A stretch of 64,000 nucleotides of DNA from Tridacna crocea. Its lineage: Eukaryota; Mollusca; Bivalvia; Cardiida; Cardiidae. This document shows, in pieces, positions 32,893 through 44,338 of the stretch. Numbering within the stretch: position 1 is the first letter of the stretch; each line of letters starts with the position of its first letter. The stretch covers positions 56,121,159-56,185,158 of the forward strand of contig OX031059.1 of assembly GCA_943736015.1 (NCBI GenBank), written 5' to 3'. Position numbers and translations under genes: made by a program. Below the pieces are notes generated by a model that saw only the letters and a program-made list of their open reading frames with translations, did not search any database and was not told the origin of the DNA.

Positions 32893-33126
32893 TTAACTCT
32901 TTACCAAACGACAAAATTTTAGAAGAAGGGGGTCCAAACTGAAAGCATTTGCAGACAACAAAATTAATATGACTCAAAAATTGGAATTTGTTTCCATCAG
33001 GGTAGAAAACACTGCGGGAAAAGGAGAAAATGCTTGTTACCAGCATTTTCTCCTTTTCCCACTATGTTTTCAAAAGGCTTTTATCTCAGGGTCGTAAAAA
33101 CCAGGGATTGTTTGGGAAAGGGTTAA
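32893..33126 (-). mobile_element. TTAA hairpin element, reverse
   Basis: TTAA at both ends, with a small insertion (GAAGAAGGGGG) in the B arm. Confidence 0.94.
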
Positions 33127-33146
33127 TATGGTACATGATGGATGCA

Positions 33147-33376
33147 TTAACCCTTTACCACACGATCCTGACTTTTTCTGACCCCAAGAAAAAAGCTTTT
33201 TGAAAACATCGTGGGAAAAGGAGAAAATGCTGGTTACCAGCATTTTCTCCTTTTCCCACTCTGTTTTCTACCCTTTTCCATCACAAATTTTAATTCTATA
33301 CTCATGCATGTTTTGTCGTCTGCAAATGCCTTCAGTCAGAACTTGTCTAAAAATTTTATAGTTTGGTGAACAGTTA
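33147..33376 (+). mobile_element. TTAA hairpin element, forward
   Basis: 230 bp, TTAA at both ends. Confidence 0.95.
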
Positions 33377-33747
33377 AACTGCCTTTCACCAGAGCATGGC
33401 TTGTATTCAACAGTATCTGCAAAATTCTAAAACGAGAGGGACTGGACCATTGAGCAAGATTTCCACTGGTAGTTACAAGTAATTTTCTCCATTTGCCATT
33501 ATGATTTTCAAAAAATAACTCTCCACCATATGACGAAGTTTTAGACTTTTCAAAATTAGAAGCATTTCATAGGCGTAATTTCTACTACGCACACCACATA
33601 CGTGCGTAATGTAAAAAAAAAATCGAGAATAAGTTGTAGGTTGCCTCTTTTTCGCGTATTTTTCAGTTTGGCCCTTTTCTAAAACAGCAAAGATTAGAAA
33701 ACCAAATTTCTACCTTGGAAGAGGCTCGAAATCATTCTACAGCCATC
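33377..33747. other. gene-free stretch
   Basis: Holds a faint hairpin-element trace near 33470-33580 (TTTCTCCATTTGCC ... GAAGTTTTAGAC) and nothing coding. Confidence 0.5.
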
Positions 33748-33976
33748 TTAACCCTTTCCCAAACAATCCCTGGTTTTTACGGGTCAGGAATAAAAGCCTT
33801 TTGAAAACATTGTGGGAAAAGGAGAAAATGCTGGTAACCAGCATTTTCTCCTTTTCCCACATTTTTTTCTACCCTATCATATAGAAAAATCATCTTTTTA
33901 ACAACTGTTAATTTGTCATCTAGAAAATGCTTTGAATTTGGTCTGGTCCAAAATTTGCCGTTTGGGAAAGGGTTAA
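33748..33976 (+). mobile_element. TTAA hairpin element, forward
   Basis: 229 bp, TTAA at both ends. The termini are of the TTCCCAAAC type. Confidence 0.95.
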
Positions 33977-34097
33977 ATATAAAAATTTTCTTGGAGGATG
34001 CCCCCCAAACACCTCGTGTTCTCCCTGCACTCACGCATACGGCGTGCATACAATTTACTTTTTCTTGGTTACTCCCCTGCATTTACATGCTGCAGAT

Positions 34098-34329
34098 TAT
34101 CTCTTTACCACGCAACAAAATACTAGGCCTGTCAAAATTGAAAGCATAAATTTTGCAGACCACAAAATAAATGTGACAGAAAAATTGAGATATGTTTTGA
34201 AAAGGGTAAAAAATCAATGTGGCAAAAGGAGAAAATGTTGGTTACCGGCATCTTCCCTTTTCTCCGACAACGTTTTTTGAAAAGGCTTCTTTTCTCGTCA
34301 AAAGTCGGGATTGTGTGGTAAAAGGTTAA
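34098..34329 (-). mobile_element. TTAA hairpin element, reverse, diverged
   Basis: The palindrome has several mismatches (GTTGGTTACCGGCATC). Confidence 0.9.
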
Positions 34330-34349
34330 TTATAGCTTATATTATGAGA

Positions 34350-34505
34350 TCTATCGGGGAAGGGGTAGAATACATCGTCGAAAAAGGAAAAATGCAGGTA
34401 ACAAGCATTTTCTCCTTTTCCCTCAATGTTCCACTGGCCTATATTGTCCAGGCGGTTAAAAAATAAAAAAATGGAGTAGTGTTATTTGGGTATAATGCGC
34501 TAAAT
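34350..34505 (-). mobile_element. TTAA hairpin element, decayed reverse copy
   Basis: Stem GGAAAAATGCAGGTAACAAG. The A arm is degenerate. Confidence 0.65.
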
Positions 34506-34658
34506 ATTAATTCTTGTCGACTCGTATTTTACAAAGGGAAAAGTGTGAAATTGAAGATTTTCTCTGAACTTGACAGTGCATCTAAAAGAGTAGTGCCAGG
34601 ATTGAATGGAAAGATTTGAACCTCATTGTATGGTTGATTGTATGGTGCTTAACGCTGC

Positions 34659-34888
34659 TTTAACCGTTTACCAAACAATCCCTGGTGTTTACTACACTGA
34701 GATAGAAGCCTTTGGAAAACACTGTGGGAAAAGGAGAAAATGCTGCTAAACAGCATTTTCTCCTTTTCCCATAGTGTTTTCTACCCTGATCGAAACAAAT
34801 TTTAATTTTTGACTTATGTTTATTTTGTCGTCTGCAAGTGCTTTCAATTTGAATCAGTCTAAAATTTTGTTGCTTGGGAAAGGGTTAA
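34659..34888 (+). mobile_element. TTAA hairpin element, forward
   Basis: 230 bp, TTAA at both ends, centre GCTGCTAAACAGC. Confidence 0.94.
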
Positions 34889-35160
34889 ACATTATTTCAG
34901 TTATAATGGGGCAGCCAGTGCACCTAGCCATGCATTCCTGGAGTTTCCTTTACCAGTACTTTGCACAATTTTCTCTCCAAGCCACTGGCTGCTTTTCATC
35001 ATGATCATCCTCAAAACAATGGTCAGTCATGGGTCAGGAATGGATCATGTCTCAGTAACGATTATCAATCCGAGCCATGTCTCGTAGCCAGGGCTGGAAC
35101 CCTCGACCCTGTGCTCTTAAGACCTGCATGCTACCGACTGAGCTACAGGGGATCGGCTTT
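34889..35160 (-). mobile_element. tRNA-derived SINE
   Basis: On the minus strand the head reads CCCCTGTAGCTCAGTCGGTA (box A) and GAGGGTTCCAGCCC (box B). The body contains CCAAGCCACTGGCTGC on the plus strand. It abuts the hairpin element that ends at 34888. It is not a functional tRNA: no cloverleaf closure follows box B. Confidence 0.78.
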
Positions 35161-35166
35161 GAGCAT

Positions 35167-35369
35167 TTAACCCATTACCACACAATCCCTACTTTTGACG
35201 CCGCTGAGAAAGAAGCCTTTAGAAAACATTGTAGGAAAATGCTGGTAACCAGCAATGTTTTCTACCCTTCACAAAACACATTACAAATTTTCAGTCACTT
35301 TCATTTTGTTGTCTGCAAACGCTTTCAATTTAGACCAGTCTAAAATAATGTTGTTTGGTAATGGGTTAA
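35167..35369 (+). mobile_element. TTAA hairpin element, forward, short stem
   Basis: The stem has lost its GGAGAAA portion (GGAAAATGCTGGTAACCAGC). TTAA at both ends. Confidence 0.92.
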
Positions 35370-35531
35370 CAGCACCTTGATCAAAGCCATCTCATGGACA
35401 ATTCAGAAAGTCCTCCTCTGCAGGTAGAATGTCACAACCTGACTAAATGTAGATACCATAAATGGCCTCATTCATCTTTGGAAATCAGCGAGTTTGACTG
35501 AGTGAGATCAGACAGATATTGAGGAAGAGGC

Positions 35532-35764
35532 TTAACCCTTTACCAAACGATAAAATTTTAGACTGGTCCAAATTGGAAGCACTTGTAGATGATGAAATAA
35601 ATATTACCAGTACTCAAAAATTGAAATTTGTTTCCCGCAGGGTAGAAAACATGGTGGGAAAAGGTAACCAACATTTTCTCCTTTTTCCACAATGTTTTTT
35701 TTTTTTTTCAAAAGGCATCTATATCAGGGTCGTAAAAACCAGGGATTGTTTGGTAAAGAGTTAA
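35532..35764 (-). mobile_element. TTAA hairpin element, reverse, loop deleted
   Basis: The centre is missing (GGGAAAAGGTAACCAACATT). A long T run has replaced part of the right arm. Confidence 0.9.
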
Positions 35765-36068
35765 TCAACTCAAAGCGAAAATGGTCAATGGCAGTAATCG
35801 TAATTGCAGACTTTATGATGATTATTGAGACAAAGATAAGAAACAAAATGTGAAAAGATAGTTTAATGTACCTTTTGGTGCCATTGATGAAAGTTTTGAT
35901 GATGATGTTCATGATATGAAATTAATTTTGATCTTTCACAAAAAAAACCCCAAATGTTCCATTTGTTTCATGGTTCTTTATCAAAGTCCAGTACAGTGCT
36001 GTTGTTTTCCGTAATTCCCCGTGGCATATCTCCCGCAACATAAAAACACTTGACAATATAATATTATA

Positions 36069-36296
36069 TTAACCCATTCACAAACGACAAATTTTGCACC
36101 CTTCCAAACCTAAAGGGTTTGCTGATGACAGTTTTAGATTTGGAGAGAATGGCAGAAAGTTCTCAAAAAGAGTAGAAAACACTGTGGGGAAAGGAGAAAT
36201 TGCTCGTTACGAGCAATTTCTCTTTTTCCCACAGTGTTTTTAAAAGACTTTTACTGCAGACATGTAAAAACCAGGGCTTGTTTGGGAAAGGGTTAA
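36069..36296 (-). mobile_element. subfamily 3 TTAA hairpin element, reverse
   Basis: Core GAAATTGCTCGTTACGAGCA with outer CACTGTG/CACAGTG. Its right TTAA is shared with the next copy. Confidence 0.94.
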
Positions 36297-36521
36297 GTTT
36301 CTACCAAACAACAAAATTCTAGACTGTTCAAACTGAAAGTTTTGCAGATGAAAAAATAAACGTAACCCAAAAATTGAAATTTGTTTCCAGCAGGGAAGAA
36401 AACATTGTGGGAAAAGGAGAAAATGCTGGTTACCTGCATTTTCTCCTATTCCCACAATGTTTTCAAAAGGCTTCTATCTCAGGGTGGTCAAAACCTGAGG
36501 GATTGTTTGGGAAAGGGTTAA
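36293..36521 (-). mobile_element. TTAA hairpin element, reverse
   Basis: Abuts the previous copy at a single TTAA. Perfect stem except for two positions. Confidence 0.94.
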
Positions 36522-36684
36522 GCGTGAAAAATGTAGGTTGAATGCATGTAAAGGACATCATTTTTCTGTCTGCTTGAATGCCCTGGCACCGATTTCCTAA
36601 CAATATAGTGCGTGAAAACTCATGTTTCGGCTTGCATTTGAAGAGTAGCTGGAACATTTATGGTAAATTTCACTGGTTGTAATC

Positions 36685-36860
36685 ATGAATTATCAAGCCA
36701 TATATTTCACCATTATTTCCCCAAAAGCTACAGGAAAGCATGACATGAAAATAAAAATTTACATGGGTAAACACATGCTCCTGATCCCAGTCGTGATGGT
36801 ATATATATCTGAGCCATGCTCTGGCAAAAGGGGGCTTACTGCATCTCTACAGTTCATTAT
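36685..36860 (+). repeat. dispersed bivalve-type repeat fragment
   Basis: Contains GAGCCATGCTCTGGCAAAAG, related to 32677 onward. No coding exon. Confidence 0.5.
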
Positions 36861-36864
36861 ACCA

Positions 36865-37073
36865 TTAACTCTTTACCACACAATCCCGACTTAACAACCT
36901 TGTGAAGGTAAACTTTTGAAAACATTGTCGGAAAAGGAGAAAATGCTGGTAAACCACAATGTTTTCTTCCCTTCCCAAAACAAATTTCAAATTTTCAGTC
37001 ATTTTTATTTTGTCGTCTGCAAATGCTTTCAATTTGAACCAGTCTAAAATTTTGTCTTTTGGTAAAGTGTTAA
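36865..37073 (+). mobile_element. TTAA hairpin element, forward, right stem deleted
   Basis: TTAA at both ends. The stem is cut to GAAAATGCTGGTAAACCACA. Confidence 0.92.
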
Positions 37074-37077
37074 GACA

Positions 37078-37260
37078 TCACATAATTATGGATCCATAAA
37101 ATTCATTATATCTAACAACCAAAGGAAACATGAGGTAAAATTGAGCAGTAGCAGAAAGGCCCAGGTCAGCCCGTGTGGACTGGGCTGGCTGACCCGAATC
37201 GATACCTTTCACAGATGTATTAAGCCCTATTTTCACAGAGCATGGCTCATTTCGTTTTAC
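37078..37260 (-). repeat. dispersed repeat related to 29490-29700
   Basis: CATAATTATGGATCCAT and GGCCCAGGTCAGCC, followed by AGAGCATGGCTC. Confidence 0.45.
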
Positions 37261-37351
37261 CCTTGTCTTATTGCTTGAATGACATGCTGCTTCAGAGTAA
37301 TCTATAAGCATGTCTGTGATACCAAAGTTTATTTTGATTTGACTGATGTAT

Positions 37352-37538
37352 TTAACCCTTTTCCACACAATTACAACTTTTAACGCCTTTTGAATACATT
37401 CTGGGAAAAGGAGAAAATGCTTTTCTACCTTATCAAAGTGAAATCGCACCATTTGTTCAGCCACTTTGAAATTGTCGTCTGCAAATGCTTCCAACTTGGA
37501 CAGGTCTAAAATTTTTTTGCTGTATGGTAACTGATTAA
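37352..37538 (+). mobile_element. TTAA hairpin element, forward, core partly deleted
   Basis: TTAA at both ends. The right stem is missing after GAAAATGC. Confidence 0.9.
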
Positions 37539-37911
37539 ATTACAACTTGATTCAAAATCATGTTCTCTGTGAACAAATAAGTAAATGAATTGGGAACAAA
37601 CAAGAACCATTGTTTTTTTATTGACTTAAAAATTGAAAGTTGAGTTTTAGATCTATTGCAGGTATTGACTGAAATATGATGATTTTCACACAAGATCCAC
37701 TCCGTCAGTATTTACTGTTGACTTGTAGGGAGCTCATGATAAATCAATTGTAATTATCACTAGAATATAAACTGTCCAAAGTGTTAATTAAACCATTCCC
37801 TCATGTTGATTGTCTCCAGTCAAGAGTTCATAAAAGGAATGGTCTCTCTTTTAAATGTCACAGTTTTGAATATCAAGAATATATAGGAATCTTCCATCAT
37901 ATTTTCTTAAA
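37539..37911. other. gene-free stretch
   Basis: AT-rich; nothing recognised. Confidence 0.5.
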
Positions 37912-38212
37912 GGTGGCCATTCAGATTTTGGGATGAAAATTTTACAAAAATACAAAAAAAAACATCCTTATACTCCCAAAGCCTTTTAATTTTCATTCAT
38001 AAAACCCCCAATAGTTGAAAACCATCCAACAACAAGAGGAATTAGAGATTAATTACTATGGCCCATCTTGACACAAATGGGAAATACAGTCTATTTTTGT
38101 AAGAGCAGCTCGCTCATTTACACCGGAAATATACATACAAAGCTTCAAACATACCTTCCGAAGAAGACATTACGGAAAATAATTACATGTTTGTTACGTT
38201 ATGGAATTTAAG
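37912..38212 (+). repeat. dispersed ~290 bp repeat, copy 2
   Basis: Paralogue of 3925-4215 in the same orientation, with small indels. Confidence 0.8.
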
Positions 38213-38312
38213 CTTCATTTAAGTCACATGCCAGTTACTTGACATTCCCACAATGCTTTGTTAGAAATTTTTGCCTGAAATCTAAAATTACCTTTACAGG
38301 CTACATAGCCTT

Positions 38313-38540
38313 TTAACCCATTACCAAACGACAATATTTTAGACTGGTTGAAATTGAAAGCATTTACAGACGACAAAATAAAACAGACTAAAAATTTGAA
38401 ATTTTTTTGTGAATGATAGAAAACATTGTGGGAAAAGGAGAAAATGCTGGTTACCAGCATTTTCTCCTTTTCCCACAATGTTTTCCAAAGGCTTCTTTCT
38501 CAGGGGCGTCAAAAGTAGGGACTGTGTGGTAATGGGTTAA
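38313..38540 (-). mobile_element. TTAA hairpin element, reverse
   Basis: 228 bp, TTAA at both ends, perfect palindrome. Confidence 0.96.
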
Positions 38541-38740
38541 AGGAACAACATCAAAAAATAATTATTTTGTAATTTTATGATCCTTAAATATTCTATAATG
38601 GTAGAAAACCTTGGATGATAAACCTTTCAATCAGTTACATGGGTATTTGCACTTGTAGCCATGATATAACTGAATACTGTTATAAAATGAGTTCGCCCCC
38701 TTATAAAAAATATCTGCAAATTACATGACTAAAAATGAGT

Positions 38741-38969
38741 TTAACTCTTTACCAAATGACAAAATATTAGACTGGTCCAAACTCAAAGCACTTGCTGACA
38801 ACATAATAAACCTAACCAAACAATTGAAATTTGTTTTGGAAAGGGTAGAAAACATTGTGGGAAAAGGAGAGAATGCTGGTTACCAGCATTTTCTCGTTTT
38901 CCCATCATGTTTTCAGAAGGCTTCTTCTATAGGGGTGTTGAAAGTCTGGATTTTGTGGTAAAGGGTTAA
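38741..38969 (-). mobile_element. TTAA hairpin element, reverse
   Basis: 229 bp, TTAA at both ends, three stem mismatches. Confidence 0.95.
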
Positions 38970-39342
38970 GGTATTCTATCCTAACGCTTCTAGCGCAACA
39001 TGGAATGAAATTTTTTATTAGTTGATAAATAAGGATTTATACTGATATAATATTTTTGCACATTTCTAACCCACCAGAAATTCGTTTGATGTCCATCTTG
39101 AAATTATTTGTCGATATTTTGTTATTTTTCAGAAAAGGGAGGTAATTATTGTCTGCTTTTGTAATGAGAATGGAGTGGCCTAGATTTATAAATGATAATT
39201 CTAAGAAGGAAAAAATGGAAAAAGTGGCTCAGTCAAAGTAGTACAATAATACTCATTTTCAATTTGTAGCAGCTTTTTTAGGATAATGTTACGGTGGAAA
39301 TAGCTGTTTTCCATTAGAATGGTATCACCTTAACTATTCAAG
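38970..39342. other. gene-free stretch
   Basis: No exon or repeat recognised. Confidence 0.5.
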
Positions 39343-39534
39343 TTCTTGAATTCTTCGTTGAACTTCTTAAAGATAGCAACTTCATGAACTGTTAGTAATA
39401 GTTCATGAATATGGAGTTCATGAACCACCAGTTCACGAACTACCACTTTACAGTTCAAGAATTTTTCTACCAGTTCTTGGATTGTTCAAGAACACTTCAT
39501 GGACTGAAAACATATATAGCGAATTGTTCATGAA
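39343..39534. promoter_or_regulatory. cluster of eight TTCNNGAA palindromes
   Basis: Exact matches start at 39343, 39381, 39402, 39417, 39432, 39454, 39485 and 39527, most in the context GTTCATGAAC. TTCNNGAA is the core of a heat-shock element. Whether this is regulatory or a degenerate palindromic satellite cannot be decided here. Confidence 0.45.
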
Positions 39535-39659
39535 CTCAAGAACTACTTTTTGCAGGGGTAATTTTCTTTGAAATAAAAAATATAGCATTAATTGATTCAA
39601 CATGAAAACCAGGAGACAGTACCTTTATTGTCAATCTATCACTGATGTATCAAATCACT

Positions 39660-40007
39660 TTGTACTTGACCAAACAACAGGTTTTAGCACTCCAACAAAT
39701 TGAAAGCATTTGCAGATGAGAAGATAAATGTAGATCAAGTGACGATTTCTGTGATAGGGTAGAAAACATTGTGGGAAAAGGAGAAAATGTTGTTACCAGC
39801 ATTTTCTCCTTTTCCTACATTATGCTTTCAAAAGGCCTCATCTTCAAAGTCGTTCAAACAACAATTAAAAAAGGAGAAAATGCTGGTAACCAGCTTTTTC
39901 TCCTTTTCCCACAATGGTTTCTGTCTCTCCTGAAGCATTTATTTTGTCGTCTGCCAGTGCTTTCAATTTGGACATGTCTACAATTTTGTCATCTGGTAGA
40001 GGGTTAA
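39660..40007. mobile_element. composite TTAA hairpin element with two palindromes
   Basis: A left reverse copy (stem GAAAATGTTGTTACCAGCAT) is fused at AACAATTAAAAAAGGAG to a second stem and forward B arm ending at TTAA (40004-40007). The outer ends are both B arms. Confidence 0.85.
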
Positions 40008-40092
40008 AAAAAACTCTTATTAGCCTACAACATTATGGCAAAAGGAGCCATCTAGTAATGGTCAATTTCTCTTATTGTTGTTATCTCTAAAT

Positions 40093-40256
40093 CTTAACCC
40101 TGTACCTAGTTTTTACGACCTGAGATAGAGGCCTCTTGAAATCATTGTGGAAAAAGGAGAAAATGCTGTAAACCAGCAATTTCTCTTTTTCCCACAGTGT
40201 TTTCTCCCTGCTGAATTTGGACCAGTCTAAAATTTTGTTGTTTGGTTGAGGGTTAA
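40093..40256 (+). mobile_element. TTAA hairpin element, shortened forward copy
   Basis: 164 bp with TTAA at both ends. Part of the B arm is deleted. Confidence 0.9.
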
Positions 40257-40569
40257 GTAGGGGTTTCCCTAACTCCCTGTTTGTTTGAATTTAGGCTCCA
40301 ATGACACCCTAAATTTAAATATTTGTGCTCTTATATTTATTTAAAACGGGTCAAATGACCCGGATAGGAAAAAGCTATAGAAAACATAGTCTCTATAATG
40401 AGACTGTTACCGTTCTTCTTTTCATATTCTTTTCTCTTTTACTGTGCGCCAGAGGGCAACCAGTCAAAATTAAAATGGTCTTCTAGAACGGTTATCTGTA
40501 CAACAGGAAAACCCCTGCCAACAGTAATTTATTTTGACAACATGTAACTTTATTTTTTTTTTCTAAAAA
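40257..40569. other. gene-free stretch
   Basis: Nothing recognised. Confidence 0.45.
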
Positions 40570-40776
40570 TTAACCCTTTCCAAAACAAGCCCTGGTTTTT
40601 ATGTGTCTACTGAAAAAGTCTTTTGAAAACACTGTGGGAAAAGGAGAAATTGCTCGTAACAGTGTTTTCTAGCCTTTTTGAGAACTTTCTGCCATTTTCT
40701 CAAAATCTAAAATTGTCTTCTGCAAACTCTTTGAGTTTGGAAGATTTCAAAATTTTGTCGTTTGGGAAAAGGTTAA
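40570..40776 (+). mobile_element. subfamily 3 TTAA hairpin element, right stem deleted
   Basis: Closely matches 19158-19385 (AGCCCTGGTTTTTATGTGTCT) but jumps from GCTCGTAAC straight to AGTGTTTTC. Confidence 0.92.
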
Positions 40777-40796
40777 TACATTTCCTCCACCAAACT

Positions 40797-41007
40797 TTAA
40801 CCCTTTACCACACAGCCCCAAGTTTTAAAGAAACATAGAGAGAAACCTTTGGAAAAAATTGTGGAAAAAGGAGAAAATGCAGTTTACCAGCATTTTCTCT
40901 TTTTCCCACAATGTTTTCCACTCAATCAGTGAGAAATATACTTTTTTTTGTCCTCTGTAAATGCTTTCAAATTTGATGGGTAAAATTTATTGTTTGGAAT
41001 AGAGTGC
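40797..41007 (+). mobile_element. TTAA hairpin element, forward
   Basis: Left TTAA intact; the right terminus is degenerate. Confidence 0.88.
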
Positions 41008-41982
41008 ATTTCCAAAAGGTTGAAGGAAAGGCAGAAAACAATAAAGCCTAATAAAAATTTGAGAAGTTTGAAGTTATACCAAGACATGTAAGGAAAATTA
41101 AAAAACTGAGAACAATTATTTCTTTTAGTGAAAATGTTAGGTAAAAAAAACCCATACCAGTTTCAAGTGTTATCCATGAATTCAGATCTGCAGTAGCAAT
41201 GAAACAATAAATTCAAGCCTAGTTACAAGGCTTTCGTCACATAATTTATATCCAAGGTATAGTATGGTCAACACAAATTACAAACACAAAAACACAATTA
41301 AAATTATCTTTTTTTTTTTAAAGTAGTCTAAATATATTTTCTCCTAAATTTAAAAGAAATCCAATAAAGTTTTAGTGTAATCTATTTGATATCCAAGCAA
41401 AATCAATCAGTTTGTACAAATCCCAATGGCAGTTAACTTGATCACTTGAAAAAACCTCCGTCCTTCTCAGCACATAAATCTATTCTAACAACATACAGGC
41501 GAGTTCAAATTCTCCTCCAGTATTTACACCTAAAAGGGCTGGATTTAAAATTGATGTAACTTGTAATATATGAACACATTTGTTACAACAGTACTGCATT
41601 AATCAATTCACCCGACATACTGATAACAATGCTCTTCATTTAGGCATAACGTCAATATTCAACCAATCAAATCACAGCAGATCAATGGAACGGTGATTGT
41701 ATTTCAGTCAATATTGATAAAAGAAAACTTTGCAAACCTTAGCCCGATTTCTTATTCAAAAATACCCTTTCCTTCCAAAGATAATTATACTTTCACTTTC
41801 AAACACAGATAAAAATCATAAAACAGCAAAGAAAAAGCAGACTGAGAAATGATGTCCCAGCCAGTAGTCAAGTCTGTGATGCCAAGGGACCATAACTAAG
41901 ACACCAGTGACATGTCTTTTCCTTGCACACATCTTCTCAAGTAATCCTAGCCACCAGAGCACATCACACAAGTATCTTTCCA
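41008..41982. other. gene-free stretch
   Basis: Nearly 1 kb of AT-rich sequence without a recognised exon, repeat or hairpin element. Confidence 0.5.
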
Positions 41983-42180
41983 ACATGACAAAATTCTCAA
42001 ATTATCAAAATTGAAAGCATCAGAAGACAACAACAACTTACATATAGCTCAAAAGATTACTTTTTTCCTCACATGGTAGAAAACATTATGGAAAAAGGAG
42101 AAAATGCTATTTACCAATGTTTTCAAAAGCTTTCTTCTTCAGCGTCCTTAAAACTCAGGATTGTGCGAAAAAAGGGTTAA
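41983..42180 (-). mobile_element. TTAA hairpin element, reverse, right stem deleted
   Basis: B arm diverged. It ends GTGCGAAAAAAGGGTTAA. Confidence 0.85.
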
Positions 42181-42353
42181 AAAAATGACTTTACAAGCAG
42201 CTTCACTGAATGAACATCAAATGAATTTCAAAACTATAAAAAAAAAATCACCTCTTTCTTTTATATTTGATTGGGGTGAAGTGGCACCTCATTTCACTCT
42301 TCTTTGAATGTAAACTCTACCTTGCAGAAAAAGTTTGGACTCATAGGTCCGTC

Positions 42354-42597
42354 TTAACCCTTGACTGTATGATGCCGACTTTTAACGACTCTGGAAAAGA
42401 AGCCTTTTGAAAACATTGTGGGAAAAGAAGAAAATGCTAGAAAATACTGGTAACCAGCATTTTTTTTCTTTTCCCACAGTGTTTTCTTGTGACCCTTTCA
42501 AAGAAAGACTTCCCCATTTCATACACATTGAAATCGCCGTATGCAAATGTTCTCAATTTGGAACAGGCTAAAATTTTGTGGTTTGGTAAAGGGTTAA
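42354..42597 (+). mobile_element. TTAA hairpin element, forward, insertion in the stem
   Basis: The left stem has an extra TAGAAAATAC. The right TTAA is shared with the next copy. Confidence 0.93.
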
Positions 42598-42822
42598 CCC
42601 ATTACCACACAATCCCTAATTTTGACGCCCCCGAGAAAGAAGCCTTTTGAAAACACTGTGCGAAAAGGAGAAAATGCTGGTAACCAGCATTTTCTCCTTT
42701 TCCCACAGTGTTTTCTATCCTTCCCAGAACAAATTCCAATTTTTCAGTCACCTTTATTTAGTCGTCTGCAAATGCTTTCAATTTGGACCAGTCTAAAATT
42801 TTCTTGTGTGGTAAAGGGTTAA
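42594..42822 (+). mobile_element. TTAA hairpin element, forward
   Basis: 229 bp. Outer stem of the CACTGTG/CACAGTG type, with one unpaired G to C change in the left arm. Confidence 0.96.
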
Positions 42823-42968
42823 AGGATTTGCAAAGCACAAAATAAATGCAACTGAGATGACAGGATTAGACTTTGAAAAGGTAGAAAACATTGAGGGAAA
42901 AGAAGAAAATGGTGGTTACCAGTATCTTTTTCTTTTATCCATGTTTTCTAAGCATATTTTTCAAAAGG
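42823..42968 (-). mobile_element. TTAA hairpin element, truncated reverse copy
   Basis: Starts within the B arm. Stem GGTGGTTACCAGTATC. Confidence 0.8.
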
Positions 42969-42972
42969 ATTT

Positions 42973-43411
42973 AGCCGAGACTTGGTAGCTCAGTCGGTAG
43001 GCTACAGGACTTGAGAACAAGTAAGTCATGCAAGGCCGGCGGAAGCGGTCCGGCTATGGCTGGACCAAATTTTCGGCCGAAAATGAAAAATGGCCAGACC
43101 AATTTTCGAAAAAAATGTGTAATATAAACCTCGAAAAATGCGCCAGAATGCACCAGAGAGCGTCTTATTTTCAATTTTTTTCCGGGGGAGCATGCATGGC
43201 TTAAATGCATAATATAAACCTAAAAAAATGTGCCAGAATGCACCAGGGAGCGTCTTATTTTCAAAATTTTTCCGGGGGAGCATGCCCCAGGACACACACA
43301 CACGCCTGAAAAACTGGTAAAAAAGACTCAAGGAAAACATGGATAGGTGCACTGGTCGCCGTAATTATAACTGAAATAATCTTGAAAATGGTATTAAACA
43401 CCACATTCTCT

Positions 43412-43441
<30 letters not shown>
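42973..43441 (+). mobile_element. SINE-like head and tail around a tandem repeat
   Basis: TGGTAGCTCAGTCGGTAGGC at 42981 is box A-like. The tail TGGTATTAAACACCACATTC then (ATCA)n at 43411-43441 resembles molluscan SINE tails. Between them sits the 43121-43290 tandem repeat, perhaps an insertion. Confidence 0.55.
43121..43290. repeat. two tandem 90 bp units
   Basis: AATATAAACCT, CCAGAATGCACCAG(A/G)GAGCG and TTTCCGGGGGAGCATGC occur in both units (starts 43121 and 43211). Similar GGGGGAGCATGCCCC repeats are common in marine invertebrates (from memory). Confidence 0.85.
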
Positions 43442-43442
<1 letters not shown>

Positions 43443-43501
43443 GAAATTAAAATTTGGCATGGTTTGGTACAGATTTTAATAACAAACTCACTCAGTAAAT
43501 G

Positions 43502-43732
43502 TATAACCCTTTCCCAAACGACAAACTTTCGAACCAGACTAAATTCAAAGCATTTGCAGACGACAATTCAACTCTTGCTGAAAAGATGATTTCTGTCTAT
43601 GATAGGGCAGAAAACATTGTGGGAAAAGGAGAAAATGCTGGTTACCAACATTTTCTCCTTTTTCCACAATGTTTTCAAAAGGCTACTATTCCAGAACCAT
43701 AAAAACCAGGGATTGTTTGGGAAAGGGATAAA
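43502..43732 (-). mobile_element. TTAA hairpin element, reverse
   Basis: 231 bp. Ends decayed to TATAA and GATAA; the stem is good. Confidence 0.93.
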
Positions 43733-43942
43733 TCAATTTTTGAAAGAAAAATCATTCTTCGTCAGGAAATCATTGACCAATCAAAATACAAAACCAATAC
43801 ACATCATTTTAAAAACGGCCTCGTCAAACTATGGATATTATCAACTGAAATTTGGATCTGATTACATAAAGGAGTATGACCGCCACAATGTTTTGAACAC
43901 AATTTTGCTTCAAGATGAAAAATTACAATGATTACTGGAAAG

Positions 43943-44082
43943 TTTTACACTTTGCCACACAACAAAAATTTAGACCAGTCAAAATTCAAAACATTAATTT
44001 GCAGATGGCAAATTGAAGGTGACCCAAGTAGCAAATTTCCTGTTGAAGTTAACCTAGTGGGCAAAGGAGAAAATTCTGGTAA
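43943..44082 (-). mobile_element. TTAA hairpin element, truncated reverse copy
   Basis: B arm and left stem only (GGGCAAAGGAGAAAATTCTG). Confidence 0.75.
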
Positions 44083-44338
44083 TTTGGGTAGTTTATGATT
44101 ATTGTTAAGGGCTTAGACTAGAGTTAGCTTCATCGGCAGGAAGCATGAATTGTGCAAACTGTTGGTCGGCTGAATGTGTTGGAGGATACTCAGATAAACT
44201 GATTACCTTGTAATTAGACAAACAAATGATAAAAGTAGAGGCGCAGAATAATATACTGGCTGAGATAATCAAACTGGGTGTCCTTTACTTGATAAAAAGA
44301 TAAACCACAGACAATATGACTGAGGCTAAACTCTACTA

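Noticed and set aside
34889-35160. A tRNA gene on the minus strand
   Set aside because: Box A- and box B-like sequences are present but are followed by an unrelated body and no closing acceptor stem; it is a SINE.
43026-43352. Minus-strand frames with repeated GKKIENKTLSGAFWRIF-like peptide
   Set aside because: The peptide repeat only reflects the 90 bp DNA tandem repeat; no gene structure supports it.
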